64,000 bases of DNA, from contig CM067537.1 of the NCBI GenBank assembly GCA_034509925.1, positions 3,417,001-3,481,000 on the forward strand. Direction: 5' to 3'. The notes beneath the pieces are model-generated. The model saw only the letters and a program-made list of their open reading frames with translations, searched no databases and was not told the DNA's origin. The translations under genes and the position numbers were made by a program. Source of the DNA: Hirudinaria manillensis (taxonomy: Eukaryota; Annelida; Clitellata; Hirudinida; Hirudinidae). Below, in pieces: positions 39,254 to 50,934 of the stretch; the stretch's first letter is position 1; every line of letters starts with the position of its first letter.

Positions 39254-40134
39254 TGACCACGAATAATTTGCTTCTCAAAGTACGAAGAGTGTCGCAAAAG
39301 GAGTGAAAGAGAGCGAAGGAGAGCACAACCTGGTGTACGATCGAATCGTGCTCAGAGGAGCTGAGGGCAGAACATGTGGAAAACAAGTGGATACAAGGCC
39401 CACCTGAGGTGATAGACGTTTGGTATAAAGTCGGAATAAGTCCTCTAGAAATTCTATAGCGCTTAAGTTAATACCATCGTCGTACCGCCATCATTAACAA
39501 ACCCAATGCATTATGTCCCCATCAACATCGTCTTCATCGTCGTCATCATCATAATCGTCGTCGTCGTCGTCCTCGTCACGATTGGCATCGGATCTCTAAC
39601 GACGACGTTTCAATATAATCACGCGAGCATTGAAAGTGATGGCAAAGATTCACCTGGGGTTTTTTTTCCAACCTGTATTAACGAGACGTCGATGCACACC
39701 TGGATGACCTAGTTTCGAATGAATAATCAGGTCATCCAAAGATGATGAGTATTAACAGGTAGTTGAGTGAGTGCAGACGTTAATTAGGGAAGTTTTGCGT
39801 AGCGATGTTCTCTACTTATTGACACTTTAGTATATTCAGTGGTTTGGTCTCGGAACCGATTAGGATGTGGACCGTACCGCAGTTGTAAATTCTCACCATA
39901 TCGACAACCGTCAATGACGATGGCGTCAGATGATGATGACGACGACGACGATGACGATGACGGCGGTTACCATGACAACGGTGGGAGATTTTTCAGAGAC
40001 GTTGCCGAACGTAACACAAAACCTCGTCTCTTATTATAATAAAAATATGGAATTGATTAGCACCATTCTCATCAGTATCATTATCATCAGCATCGTCGTC
40101 GTCATCATCATCATCATCATCATCGTCGTCGTCG

Positions 40135-40165
<31 letters not shown>

Positions 40166-40369
40166 AACCATCTTATGGCTGCCATCCATCAAATGGAATT
40201 AATGAATTAATCACTTCTCGACTTGCACGTTGTTGCCACAAGTGCATTGTTGATATTGAACTGCCGAAGAAGCCAGGTAACGTTAGTTATTATTATAAGT
40301 ATTATTATTATTATTATCGTAAGTATTATTATTATTATTATCGTAAGTATTATTATTATTATTATTATC

Positions 40370-40444
<75 letters not shown>

Positions 40445-40614
40445 GTTACGCGCATGCGTGATGAGTCACCATTATAACAAGCGGATTAGAAGTCGTTACG
40501 TAATAAATAAACAAATAAAGCGGAAAATTCAAGGTCGTACAAATGATAAAAGTACGGATGAAATTGTAAAGCCTGATAGCGAGCAACTGATAATAATCGA
40601 GTGATGATGCTTAC

Positions 40615-40652
<38 letters not shown>

Positions 40653-43600
40653 CGACGACGAAATGATATTATCTAGCGCTTGTCAATTCAATAAGACTCG
40701 GTTTTACAGAAGAGTGCACATCTATTATTTGCGATAATCACAAATAATGATTATCGCAAAAACTATTCCGATACGAAATTATGAAATATTATGTTATTTT
40801 CTTATGACGTAGGCTTATCCGCCTAATTAAAGGTTAGTTACAAATTAACTTTCTCAAACCATACGTAAAATAATGATTAATTAGCACAACCCTTAGCAAC
40901 AACATGCCAATTCTGCTGGAAGCGAGGCTCAGCAATTACGTCACTTATGACAAAGACATGATCCATCAGCGTGTACCCACAATACACAGATCCGCGTCTG
41001 ACCTTCAAGGGAGCGTTGAAATGGCTCAGTTGAAATTGGGTTTCTCTCCTCATAAACACCTCCATCCTCTTATCTCGACCAAGAAAAAATGAAAAAACAA
41101 TTCTACCTCAAGTTATTTTTGGAAGTTGGAGGCCAACAAAGAATTAAAAAGCCAGCATAGAACAAAGAGACAACAGACAGATACGAGTTCTGGGGTGTGA
41201 ATTCAACTTCCAAGATGATGCATACTCGTAAATGACATCAGGTGTAAAAACAATCATTATTTCTGGTTGTTAAAGGTACTTTTATTCTTACATTGTCAGC
41301 ATTATTACTTATGTAATGATATGTTATGAGTCATAAATACACTGGCTATAGTTGGCCAATGTTTTCTGAATTAATACTTAAATTAAGTGTTTATTAGTAA
41401 TAATGTCATAAGAGAGTTGTACTGAGGACTTCCAATAATAGTCTACATCGATTAAAGTTCAGACCGCGGTAACTATTGTAAGATCTGCAAATAGGTGGCT
41501 GACATCACAGAGTGCATTAGTATTACAATCAACGGCCAATAGGAAGCTCGCTAATTGGGACGGGTCGGCGTTTATTTTAATAATTTGCGAAAGGTCAGGT
41601 TTGAAATTGTTCCAGTGAAAGCTGAAAATGGCTTAATGCAAAGACAAAAATATGTAGAGCAAACCAGTATAAGAAGTTGATGACAAGGAATGTGCTGGTT
41701 ATGGCGAACAACCTTTTTCCAATACCTTACGAACGAAATGGCCGAATATATTTATTGTTTGTAAATAATTTGAAAATAAGTGATATTAATGATTCTATGA
41801 TTTTTCTAGAAAACTCCAGATAGGGCAAAGAATGAGATTTTCTTCACTCCGACTATTGCTGCTGGTAGACGGCAATACTTGATTCTGGCCCCGATATTAA
41901 CCATTGACGTATTATGAACAATCGTTTCCAATACTTTACCAATGAAGTGGTTGAACATCAGAGACCATCAGTAATTTATAAGTAATTTATAAGACCCCAA
42001 GAAAGAAACTGATCAATTGAAACGTTGCCGCAAGAAGTAATTATATCATTGATGTTATTGCTCTTGTTGTCATTAATTGCTGGTAATGAGTTGTGTTATT
42101 TTTAACAAAGCAAACTCCAAAGCGTTCTGAGGCTATTATTATTACTATTATTAGTATTATTAGTTTTGGTTTTTATTATTATTATTATTATTATTTCTCT
42201 TAATCTCATTCCCTGCATGGATTCGATTTGCACTGCAAACAAAGAAGCTAAAAAAATATTCCCATATTTTCAAATTCAATGCCCATGTTTAGTAATATTC
42301 TAATAAAAGAAAGACTGTTATCGTAATCATATCAGCATCGTCATCATCATCATTATTATAATAGTAATTAATTAATTATTTAACCAGCTACTAAATAATT
42401 AGTTATGAAAAGCCATCTCTCGTATCTGCAATCCACTCATGCGATAAAGGATTACATTCTGAAATTCCTAAACATTACGTGACACACAAACGGCACGTTA
42501 TTTGTTGGAGCTTATGACAAAACCCTTCACGCGACCGTACAGACAGATAAATAATTTAACACGCGTGATTATGGCCGACCTAAGCCGACTAAATAAATTG
42601 GTAAATATTCCAATAAACCTATTTTTCAACAAAAAATGTAAACAACATCGTGAAGTTAGCCTTCTAGAAATTACCAAATAGATATCATCATCATCATCAT
42701 CAGCCATCATCATCGTCGTCATCATCATCGTGACCTTCAATCTCATTTCAGGCGCGCAGAAAGGACAGAGCGAGGAAAATGTAAACATTTCCAAGAAGAA
42801 CCACACTTATGTGTGTGTTACAGGCCTACTACTCTATTCCGCCGAATGGTCTGAGTGATTGTCGAGTGGGTAACAAAGCATTACGGAGGTCCATAATGAT
42901 GATAATAATAACAATAACAATACGTTATTTTATTATGGTGACAGTGTTTATGCAACGAACAAACAAACTTTGCCACTATAAACTTAGCCACCGGCTGAGC
43001 TAGGATTCGAACCATTACCCCATAAAGTACAACGTGCAGTTACGTTATAGCTATAAAAGTTATAAAAAGCATAAGTGAAAAGTCATAAAGCAAATTACTA
43101 AACAAGAACTATGGCAGCAGGAAGGCAAAGAGCGGTTCTGTTTTGTAACTCGAAACCCCGCATTGCTCCATCGTTTTCTGGAGTCGGTGGAATCTCCAAA
43201 CAGCTGACGTGGACCGGATGAAAGGGACGACGAGAAAGGAAACGAACGAAGGAATGTACGTTCAAGGTTTATTCCCGGATGGAGCGGTGCAATCTTTGAC
43301 GCCTTATCACCTCTTTTCCTCCATTAAGAGCCATTTAAGAGGTTGATTAAGAGACCGGATGAAAATGCTATCGACCAAGAACACGTGTATTGAATCCCCT
43401 CAATGCTAAGAAAACAGAAAACTCGAGCGATATCGAGTGGGAGAGCGACGAGCGATATTTCTGTTTTCAATTTAGAAAGGCTTTTCCTCTCGGAATGGAA
43501 AGCAAAAGCTTGCTAATTAATCTCTCAGACGCACGAACGACGCCCGTGACATGCTAATAGAATTAGTAACTTAGATGGTTCTCTTTCAGCAAAAATCGCA

Positions 43601-43864
43601 TAATAGTCGTATCGATGAAGCATATTTAAATAATTATTTATTTAAAAAAAACTACTTCAGATATGCTTTCGATTCATTTCCATTTCTATGTTAATAAATC
43701 AAAATAAATCATAAAATTCAAAGGTAACCTAAATGCGTCGTTGGCACTTTGGCGAGATCTTCTTCCAACGTGACTTGTTGGCAGTCTGATGGACGGAGTA
43801 GCAGTGAAAGGAACAGACACCAGGAAATGAGAAATCCAAACCTCCGACAACTTCTCCTCCGCAT
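18150..43864 (-). CDS. Class-1-type transmembrane semaphorin (SemaA), 18 coding exons
   Basis: Cell-surface axon-guidance ligand that would bind plexins. Exons, 5' to 3': 43729-43864, 35932-36031, 31086-31131, 30789-30851, 29445-29615, 28848-28938, 27867-27962, 26213-26301, 25949-26090, 24095-24185, 22465-22606, 21731-21855, 21424-21506, 20742-20955, 20386-20454, 19847-19917, 19429-19536, 18150-18955. The total of 2643 nt gives 880 aa, with every phase matching. Signal peptide: residues 1-29 (FLISWCLFLSLLL core). Sema domain: about 50-520, with ILVGARDVLYNVSL, FLICGTNSLKP, VYFFFRETAIENINCGK, FSRVARLCPNDKGG and DDGRVLKTFN. PSI: about 523-560 (CRSCMALRDPYCSW). Transmembrane: about 629-652. Cytoplasmic tail: about 228 aa, proline-rich (DPPPTPP), ending VHV, a possible class II PDZ ligand. 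Fourteen consecutive serines interrupt the sema domain at about 133-146. An in-frame upstream ATG at 43889-43891 would add nine residues. Coding exons are GC-rich compared with SemaB. Confidence 0.93.
19974..20017. repeat. (TTA)n microsatellite in a SemaA intron
   Basis: An almost pure TTA tract of about 15 units lies in intron 15 between the PSI exon and exon 16. Confidence 0.9.
20635..20696. repeat. (TCAA/TCGA)n tetranucleotide tract
   Basis: Tetranucleotide repeat with ATCA and ATCG variants, 45 nt into SemaA intron 14 as read on the minus strand, just after the exon 14 donor. Confidence 0.9.
22318..22449. repeat. Imperfect CAT/CAC tract next to the SemaA exon 11 donor
   Basis: Imperfect trinucleotide tract, about 130 bp, starting some 16 nt inside the intron downstream of SemaA exon 11 (donor at 22464). 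Confidence 0.85.
22610..24090. repeat. SemaA intron 10 with GAT, CAA and CAT tracts
   Basis: The intron holds (CAA/CGA)n near 23328-23416, (GAT)n near 23563-23632 and an almost pure (CAT)n of about 20 units at 23946-24006, followed by imperfect CAT/CAC to 24080. The last tracts lie directly downstream of the exon 10 donor (minus strand). Open frames encoding poly-Met, poly-Asp or poly-Ile here are repeat artefacts. Confidence 0.85.
24796..25290. repeat. ATT/AAT microsatellites in a SemaA intron
   Basis: (TTA)n at 24796-24825 and (AAT)n with ATG variants at 25179-25290, in SemaA intron 9. Confidence 0.85.
25806..25925. repeat. Two tandem copies of an approximately 73-bp unit
   Basis: TATATCTGAAATTATACTTA followed by ACATCATATTATAATAATAATAA occurs twice, at about 25806-25852 and 25878-25925. 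It lies just inside SemaA intron 9 near the exon 9 donor. Confidence 0.7.
26177..26210. repeat. (AAT)n abutting the SemaA exon 8 donor
   Basis: On the minus strand the exon 8 donor reads AAG|GTAATT and runs directly into (ATT)n, so the repeat starts within the 5' splice-site consensus. Confidence 0.85.
28018..28175. repeat. Minisatellite, four units of 29-32 bp
   Basis: AGCAAATACTATCAATCATC recurs at 28021, 28053, 28082 and 28114, with a variable number of CAT triplets between. The tract lies in SemaA intron 6, about 60 bp upstream of exon 7 on the coding strand, and continues into imperfect CAT/CGT repeats. Confidence 0.85.
28276..28452. repeat. (GAT)n/(GGT) imperfect tracts
   Basis: Several GATGAT and GGTGGT blocks within SemaA intron 6, containing a short duplicated motif TTCACAA(T/C)AACTGGT at about 28379 and 28451. 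Confidence 0.75.
30613..30700. repeat. (TGAG)22 tetranucleotide microsatellite
   Basis: A perfect TGAG array of 88 bp, ending in CGAG. It lies in SemaA intron 4, about 90 nt downstream of the exon 4 donor at 30788 (minus strand). Long Ser/Leu/Thr/His frames over it are artefacts. Confidence 0.95.
32205..32300. repeat. Short tandem motif ACACACAACGTTGTTGTAAT
   Basis: Three copies of a 45-60 bp spaced motif (ACAACGTTGTTGTAA(T)AATTA) occur in SemaA intron 2. ACAACGTTGTTGT is itself palindromic. The first copy is diverged. Confidence 0.7.
32775..32875. repeat. (AAT)n compound microsatellite
   Basis: AAT blocks separated by GACAGT and GGCAGT interruptions, in SemaA intron 2. Confidence 0.85.
34937..34977. 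repeat. (TTA)n microsatellite
   Basis: About 13 uninterrupted TTA units in SemaA intron 2. Confidence 0.9.
36170..36224. repeat. (AAT)n microsatellite
   Basis: About 17 AAT units in SemaA intron 1, 140 bp upstream of exon 2 on the coding strand. Confidence 0.9.
40288..40443. repeat. Compound (ATT)n minisatellite
   Basis: ATT blocks punctuated by CGTAAGT or CATAAGT, giving three irregular higher-order units, then an uninterrupted (TTA)n of about 20 units to 40443. Confidence 0.85.
40728..40760. other. Perfect 13-bp stem, 7-nt loop hairpin
   Basis: TTTGCGATAATCA, then CAAATAA, then TGATTATCGCAAA: a perfect inverted repeat in SemaA intron 1. Function unknown; it is too short and too isolated to call a non-coding RNA. 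Confidence 0.6.
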
Positions 43865-43896
43865 GTTGTTTGATATGCAACCAATTTCCATCAAAA
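43729..43896 (-). other. SemaA first coding exon with splice acceptor and two candidate starts
   Basis: On the minus strand a long pyrimidine tract and CAG acceptor end at 43897, so an upstream non-coding exon is expected. The exon begins at 43896 with a 32-nt leader to the ATG at 43862-43864. A second in-frame ATG at 43889-43891 lies nine codons upstream. The downstream ATG has A at -3 (AACATGC) and puts the arginine-rich n-region directly before the hydrophobic core, so I prefer it. The donor (CATTTAG|GTTACC) gives phase 1, as exon 2 requires. Confidence 0.7.
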
Positions 43897-46800
43897 CTGA
43901 AAAAAAAATAAAAAATTCACTAGAAATCTGTTCGGAAACGAGCAGCATTCGAGAAAATTCAGAAAGTCCTTGAAAGGTTATTCCACAGACCGCACAAGTT
44001 CCAGCGATGAGCAACGAAACAAACAGAGATGAATCAGCAACATCGGCTTCATGAGTGCAAGAAAATATTCTAAACAAAACATAAACAAATTTTCGCACAA
44101 GTTCCAACCGACCTCGAGATCAGGCAAAATACTTTCGTGATGACGTTCGGCACTTTTTATCCCCCAACAATCGACGACGATCGAGCAATTTCTAACAATT
44201 TGTTGTGGATCAACACTTAGCAAGGCGTCCCCGTCCGGGTTACAATTGGCTCCATTCCACGCCAATTCATTCACCCAACACCGTTCATCGAAAAAAATTA
44301 CAGAGATTTAAAGGCGCAGACGAGTAAATTGCCACAAAGAACGGCGTACGATCACCGATACCAGGAGCAATGGAGGCTGTAAATCGGAGCAACATGCAAT
44401 GACTGACGCTCCACAAACTGCATCCCAGATTTATTGCTCGCGATGGATGGCAACCAGGAAGAAAATGACAGACGAGTTAAGTTTTGCAATGAAGTACTTC
44501 TTTCGCACTTAGAATAATAGCCAGCTTAATAGACAGTTAACCCTTTTTGGTATTATTAGTAATACTTAGTGTTGTGACTATTACTACTTGTCTGTAATAG
44601 TTAACCTGTCGAAAAAAAGGAATATCGTAAGCAACAGATTTCAATGTATTTTCTGTGCACAGCTGTACATCTTCATTTATTGTCCATTTAACACTTCTCC
44701 AGTAGGTCTCGTTTGCTCAAGTAATCCTGGCATAAGTATTTCCGAGATATTTAAACTTTACTTTGATCATTATCAGCACTATCAACTCCAACTAGATCAT
44801 TACTATGGCTACAGCTTGAATTTTTACTATGGGAACAACACGACTAATGAAACAAGACTCGGCGACAAAAGAGTTATAAATGAATTCTCAATTATAAATT
44901 CATAGATAACCGCACTAATTGCTGTTGTTAAGTCTTTTAAAAAGAAAACAGCCTGTCTTACGAAGACGAATGTCCGAGCAATTGAGAGTTTCTAAATCCT
45001 TATTTAGGTTGAGAATCGTATATTATTATTATTAATATAATTACCTAAACAGGTGATGATTCAGTAATAATATTTAATGACTGACCGGTAATATAATTTG
45101 TCACAATATTATTGATTGTAATACGAAAGTAATTATATTGCGGATTTCGGAGGGTCGCATTTCTCATATGAGAAACAGACAAATGAAGATGTACAGCTGT
45201 GCACTGACGCAGAAACAGCGGCCAACGATGCGCGAAGAAGCAACGGAGGAATATCAATGGATGGGTGGAAGGATAAATATTTACATCACCATACGGCTTG
45301 TGATATCATAACAAACATTCGCTCGGACGATAATCGGATATAAATAAATAAATTAACTTAATTAACTCGATCAATTTTAAAATTGCAAATGGCATTCGGT
45401 TTTAATTAATTTAGTTCGAGCGAATTAGTAAACAGAGATTTCTTTGTATAATTTCAATGTATGTTTTCAACCTTAATAAAACAAATCATAAATATTGAAA
45501 AAAAAACAAGATTTTAAATTCAAACCTTCTTAAATCAAAAGCAAACAGGCTGCAAAGCTCGTCGATTTGCAACTGAATGAAGTTGCTCAAGACAACAACA
45601 CCAACAACAGCACACAGAATAGAACTAAGAACGACTGAATGAACGTATAGATGAATGGATGGACATTCAACATGGCCCGTCTATATAAACGTAGCTCGCA
45701 GGGGCCATCGTGACTATCGCTTGCACAAACGCACAACTGCTCATCGCGGTCCCCTTTTCAGAGTCTGCAATATACATGCAGCAATGACCGTCTTTTTTAG
45801 TTTATGACCTATTAGATATTTAACAAAGAAAAGCAGTTCCAAAATGTACTTTTAAACGATTATCGCTACATATTAAAATAATAATAATAATAATCTATAA
45901 ATGGTATTTATTTTGAAAGGAGTTGAACTGATTTTCATTAGACATTATTAGAAAGTTTAAATCCTATTACTAGTACATGGTTTATGCAATTAATTCTATT
46001 AATAACAATGAATCGTAATGCGTGCAAGAATACATCTTGCATACAGAATATATCATACAGAGCATTTATGAGATGGCATTAACTTCAACATAATATTACT
46101 TAAGGATTTATTGGATTTGCAAGAAAGCATATAAGCTCAGATCTTAAATAAGATCTTTATTTTACATAAATCTAACGGAACTGATCATTATACGCAGTCC
46201 GGTTTAAGAGAGTGAATGTTTTATCTGTTAACAATAATAATTATGAATCACTAACAAAATCTGCTTCCGATAAACAGTTTTAAGTTAATCGAGCACTGCA
46301 CCATTCGACAAAATTTAGCTGATCGGTGTCAATTTCACTCAAGTTAAAAATAAAATTTAAAACGAACCTTTGGAATAGTTGGAAAAAGCAATGAAGAAAT
46401 TATTTGAGATCAACAAATAAAAATAACTCAATTAAAGTATCGGCAAGCCGCACCGGCGCTCATCTCGCAATCTCCCTCAAGCAAAACAAATATCATTTTT
46501 ATCGTCTGGTTGATCTATAAAATGGAATTCAAATAAGAACAAAAGTAAAATTACATTTAAATTAAAAAACTTCTTATTTTATTGGATTATTTAAATATTA
46601 TAATAATATACAGAAAATTAGATTTCTGATTTGGTCATTGCTGTACAGCAACACTCATGCGTATGAGTTTGTCGATTTTCAAGAAATCTGTAATAGTGAA
46701 CTAAATAATTTAATTTTTTAAAATTAATTTTGTTACAATTATCTCAATTATGAATTTAATGAATTTTTCCAATTTTCTATAAGTTTCTACCTTTAAGCAG

Positions 46801-49155
46801 ATCGTCATCAAGTCATTAAATTCCTCTTTAATTGTTACTAAATATAACGCTTCAATTTCATATAAGGAAAGCAATAAATCAAATGTGCTTCTTTATAGAT
46901 CTTTTATCCTGTTTAAGTTTTTAACTTTAAATCATTCGTCAATGATTTATTAAAGGAAACAAGATGGAGGAATGACTTCATTAGCTGCTCTCCGAATAAG
47001 TATTTAGAGTTTTTAAACGGTGAATAACAAGTGAATGAACAATTCCGATGAGTAAAGCTGTTCAATGCAAGTGAATCTGGTTTCGCTTGATTAATCAATA
47101 ATTTTCTTTTTCCTCGTTCAAGACATTTTTATTGTGAATCTCACATTGTTGACAATATAAAAACTCTCACTCTATCAATGAAGTACAGGTGAGTTTGAAC
47201 CCAGCCTTAATATCTACTTCCGGAAGAAGCTGTTTCTAAGAAACTTAAATTTCTTTTGAATTACCATGACTCATAGAGACGTACTTGTTATGGATAGGAT
47301 TATCGTTATAACCATTGTTGTTATTATTGACTAACTTTGGAGTTCCGATGGCAGATTATCTGCTTATATCTCCAGTAAACAAACAGGACTTTATTGGAAG
47401 ATTTGAAGTTACAAATTATCCCAATAGGATTATCGCTTAAAAGAATATTTAATTAAGGTGCCATTAATTTATACATCTAATATTTGTATTTATATTTTTA
47501 TTAGTAACAAGATTAATATTCTAATTAATTGGTTAATGTTCCTGCGTCATCACAAAATAAATTGAAAAAGAAACTGGTTCCTGAAAGCCGGGATAATGGC
47601 CTGCCTTCGAATTCAATTACATTAATTATAGCCATTCCTTAAAGAGATTTCAAAGGACTATAACACGATTGTAAGGAGTGTGAGGCCGTGGCTTCTCTAG
47701 CGATATGAGAGAGTTTACGCCGAGCATTTCTTTGATCTTGCATCTCTCACTTGAAAGGCGTTTCGTCTCAACAATTTGTCATTTGTCTACCTTTCTTGAT
47801 GGTCTCCTGCCACTTCAAAATCTTCGTTAATAATTTCTTCAGTCGTTGGTGATGAAAAACGCTTTCTTAGCTTCCGAACTAAAAGAGATGAGACAGGGCT
47901 AAAAAAAAGAATTCTAACAAATAGTTTGCTTAACTCTTGCGAACAATACGAAATAATCTAGCACCCGGTTCGATTTCCACAAATTATCAACTTAATTCAA
48001 AAAGGATTCGAAACGGCAAGGACACAACATAAGGTTTAAGGAAAATATGTCCTTTAGGGACCAAAAATTAAATTTATGACAAACGACCGCTGTTATATCT
48101 TTGCATTCCTTTAAAAAATTGCAACAATGCGGTAATACGCTAAGATACATTGTATCACTGACCAGGGAGGGTAGTGTCGCCTCTCTCCGTATTCGTTTTG
48201 CTTGTTTTAAAGCACATCATATTCGACACACTGGGAACCGTGCCCACCTCGTCAGATGTAAAAATATCCCATCGATCTTCAAAATTACGCCTAAAAGGAC
48301 AAAAGTAGATGATTAAGGGCAAGGTCACGGAACTGACAAAAATGGCCATTGGAATTAACCAAAAAGCACCCACTTATTTTAACACATAAATGCGTTGCAA
48401 CCAGAAGAATGAAAAACCCACACCTGCCAATAAGTTGTCGAACGAGCGGCTCCAGAACATTAAAGTATCTTATAGAATTGGCTCATGAATTGCAGACTCT
48501 GGAAAGCATCATGCAGCTGGCACCATTAGCGTTAAGCAATGATGTATGTAGTGGCGCAATCATCTCCATTAACCAGATTGATCGAACGACGCGACCGTTG
48601 AGCTCGAGTTCAACGATAATTTAGAATCTACTAAATTGTTGATTTTGATTGTGAACTAGCTATGATAATGATACCTCCTTCCATGTGCCATAGCTACCAG
48701 TTTTATCCAAGTAAAGATAGTCGTCGGAAAAGATCGAAAAATAAACCTAGATACCCCCCCCTATAAAAAAGTAAACAATAATTAATGTTTGTCTGTTTGA
48801 ACATTTCCCAGAACAGTAGCAACAGGCAACCAAAGTCTTTATCAGAGGAGAGCCATTCAACAAATCAGTCAAAAACAAATGACATGTACTTTATAAAAAA
48901 AAATCAATCATGAGAAACAAACAAGATGCAAAATATATTAGACTAGAAGGAAACTATAATTTCAAAATTCCCCTTAGCTTGAGTTAATTAGTCAATTGGA
49001 CTATTTGACCAAAAGTAGTCACACGTCAAAGAATGAGTAAATTGAATTGCCAGCAGATGGTGAATTTACCAGGGACCAATTAACATTTGAGAATGAAATA
49101 GATCAAATAAAATGGCCGACCTGATTTTCAAACGCTTAAACATTTGATTAACAAA
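43897..49155. other. SemaA upstream region and intergenic sequence
   Basis: A SemaA non-coding first exon and promoter should lie here because a strong acceptor occurs at 43897, but the exon could not be pinpointed. Frames up to 105 codons (44588-44905, 48101-48373, 48349-48624) show no domain and do not splice into anything recognisable. The sequence is AT-rich and less microsatellite-dense than SemaA introns. Confidence 0.45.
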
Positions 49156-50934
49156 TCAATTGGTGGTGCAAACGAGCTCGAAATTATTGAAAGGTCCGAC
49201 GGTATTTTCCCGAGCAATTCCTCTGATCCAAACGTAATACGACGTCTTCCTCTTGATGCCATCACTTGATGTAAGTTTACACGAATTCAATGAAGATTGG
49301 AATGTGATATAAGACTCAGTGTCCAATTCTTGCAACCACAACTCGTAATAAAATCCATCTCGACCGATCGAGTCTATGTTGACGGGAGCATCCCAAGATA
49401 GGAACAAGATGGGATCAGAACCATGAACTCCATTGACAAAGCATTCTATAAGCTCAATTCTATGGGGCATCACCTTACGTCTCGTCGACCGGTCCTGCGT
49501 CGGGCGATGCCAAACAGAGAAACGTTTCCTGTTTTCGGCGATTAGTTCGATTATTTTATTTACGTCGACCTCCGTATCTTGGTAGATTCTGAAGAGCCAC
49601 TGAGGATCGTCGCAGCACAAGTGCAAAGGCACCTCCCCACTGGACATGATTTTTGCCTGCTCTTTCCGAGGCAAGTGCCCGATGCCGCCCTCGTGAGGAG
49701 CCCCGTCGGGATGGGTTCTCGTTTTCCGGGCATCGACGTTTCTCCAAACCGCATAAGTTAAATTTAAACCGGGCATGCTCACCAGAGTTCTATACGGGGT
49801 ATAGTTATTTGGATTGACAGCATATGGGAATAATTCAACTAACAGAGCACCTGGAGGAAGAAAGAGCGACAGAATGAGAAGAGATCCGTGCATTCCGACG
49901 ACGACTCCGGCAGTTGAAATTTTCGAGATGATCTCAAACAGACTATGGGTTTCTTGGGAAACCACTTCTACTTTCAGGCCTAAATCATGGGCCAGCTTAT
50001 AAGTGAGCTCAACCTCATTGAGAATGAGACGATTTAATTTCCTCACCAACAACACAGCAGAATTGATCACCATCTCCGGATTTGTCTCCAGACGGTATTT
50101 GGACCTCATGTAATAGACAAACTTTTGCAAGGAGAATGAATCCACCTGGTACTCCAATGGACCTTGGGGTCTCATAAAACCATACTGGTACCAAGTTGCA
50201 TTTTTTACAAGTCCCATCATAACTTTTGAAAAACAAATTGTTTTATGAGAAAGTTTTGCTCTGTAGAATGGCTTCTTTGAGAACATAATCTCATACAAAT
50301 GTTTGTATTTACCTGGTGACCTTTTATCAACAAAAATCAACTGAACATCTTCAATGTTCCATTGAAAAATAGGAGAAAATGTCTCTAAAGTTTTAAACAG
50401 TGGAATTAGGTCATCATGAAAAACATGCATGAGGTTGTCCGGATGAAAACGATGCAATGCAAACGTCAAATTTGGTACCTGGAGAGCAGAACTCAACAAC
50501 TTTGGAGACTTTTCATGAATGATGTCGACATAATTGAAATACTGTCCATTGTGATCATGAACTGAAGACAAATCCAAGAGAGCTGGGTCAAACTGGTTTT
50601 CTGGCAGACCATGATATACACTATCTTCACCATGAACAAAAAAGAATTTGTTGGAATGAAAATAGAGATTGTTGAAATAGCAAATCCTATTAAGATGAGT
50701 GGATCCCCAGCACCAAACTGAAGAATTCTTTAACAAAATACCATATTCTGTGGTATTGCTTGCCTCTTCTATTTTTGTCTGAATATTATTATGCAAATAT
50801 GTCACAATTTGTTCAATTACCCTTCTCCATAACAATTGGTAAATCGCAACGCTGGCAAATACAAGGAACAGATTCAAGCCTACAACAATCACTTTCATCT
50901 GAGTGATGCCAAAATATCTTTTGAGGAAAAACAT
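49156..50934 (-). CDS. POMGNT2: Protein O-mannose beta-1,4-GlcNAc-transferase 2 (POMGNT2)
   Basis: POMGNT2 is an ER type II membrane enzyme that adds beta-1,4-GlcNAc to O-mannose, the committed step of core M3 glycans known on alpha-dystroglycan. The frame is 592 aa in one coding exon (human 580 aa, also one coding exon). A signal-anchor helix lies at about 13-35 (VIVVGLNLFLVFASVAIY). The GT61-type catalytic region has FHPDNLMHVFHDDLIPLF, VVVGMHGSLLILSLFLPPGA, NNYTPYRTL, GGIGHLPRKEQAKI and LHLCCDDPQWLFRIYQDTEV. A C-terminal fibronectin type III domain (about 489-592) has YYELWLQELDTESY and YYVWIRGI. No frameshift or missing block is seen. A TTTTTTTTAG acceptor directly precedes the ATG, suggesting a spliced non-coding leader. 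It lies between the two semaphorins and is divergent from the Maf-like gene. Confidence 0.92.
   Translation of the reverse strand: MFFLKRYFGITQMKVIVVGLNLFLVFASVAIYQLLWRRVIEQIVTYLHNNIQTKIEEASNTTEYGILLKNSSVWCWGSTHLNRICYFNNLYFHSNKFFFVHGEDSVYHGLPENQFDPALLDLSSVHDHNGQYFNYVDIIHEKSPKLLSSALQVPNLTFALHRFHPDNLMHVFHDDLIPLFKTLETFSPIFQWNIEDVQLIFVDKRSPGKYKHLYEIMFSKKPFYRAKLSHKTICFSKVMMGLVKNATWYQYGFMRPQGPLEYQVDSFSLQKFVYYMRSKYRLETNPEMVINSAVLLVRKLNRLILNEVELTYKLAHDLGLKVEVVSQETHSLFEIISKISTAGVVVGMHGSLLILSLFLPPGALLVELFPYAVNPNNYTPYRTLVSMPGLNLTYAVWRNVDARKTRTHPDGAPHEGGIGHLPRKEQAKIMSSGEVPLHLCCDDPQWLFRIYQDTEVDVNKIIELIAENRKRFSVWHRPTQDRSTRRKVMPHRIELIECFVNGVHGSDPILFLSWDAPVNIDSIGRDGFYYELWLQELDTESYITFQSSLNSCKLTSSDGIKRKTSYYVWIRGIARENTVGPFNNFELVCTTN

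Larger units (their letters stand above)
36032..43728 (-). other. SemaA intron 1 (7.7 kb), repeat-dense
   Basis: This intron separates the signal-peptide exon from the first sema-domain exon. It holds CAT/CTC tracts (39005-39254), CAT and CGT (40083-40165), a compound ATT/GTA minisatellite (40288-40443) and (GAT)n (40614-40660). It also holds an AT-rich imperfect inverted repeat near 37777-37873 and a perfect hairpin at 40728-40760. GC-richer islands near 37370-37480 and 40900-41090 contain short frames without recognisable motifs. No nested gene is supported. Confidence 0.6.

Noticed and set aside
43978-44274. 98-codon minus-strand frame as an extra SemaA N-terminal exon
   Set aside because: The signal peptide is in the 43729-43864 exon, and a strong acceptor at 43897 makes the upstream sequence intron or leader. 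The frame has no domain.
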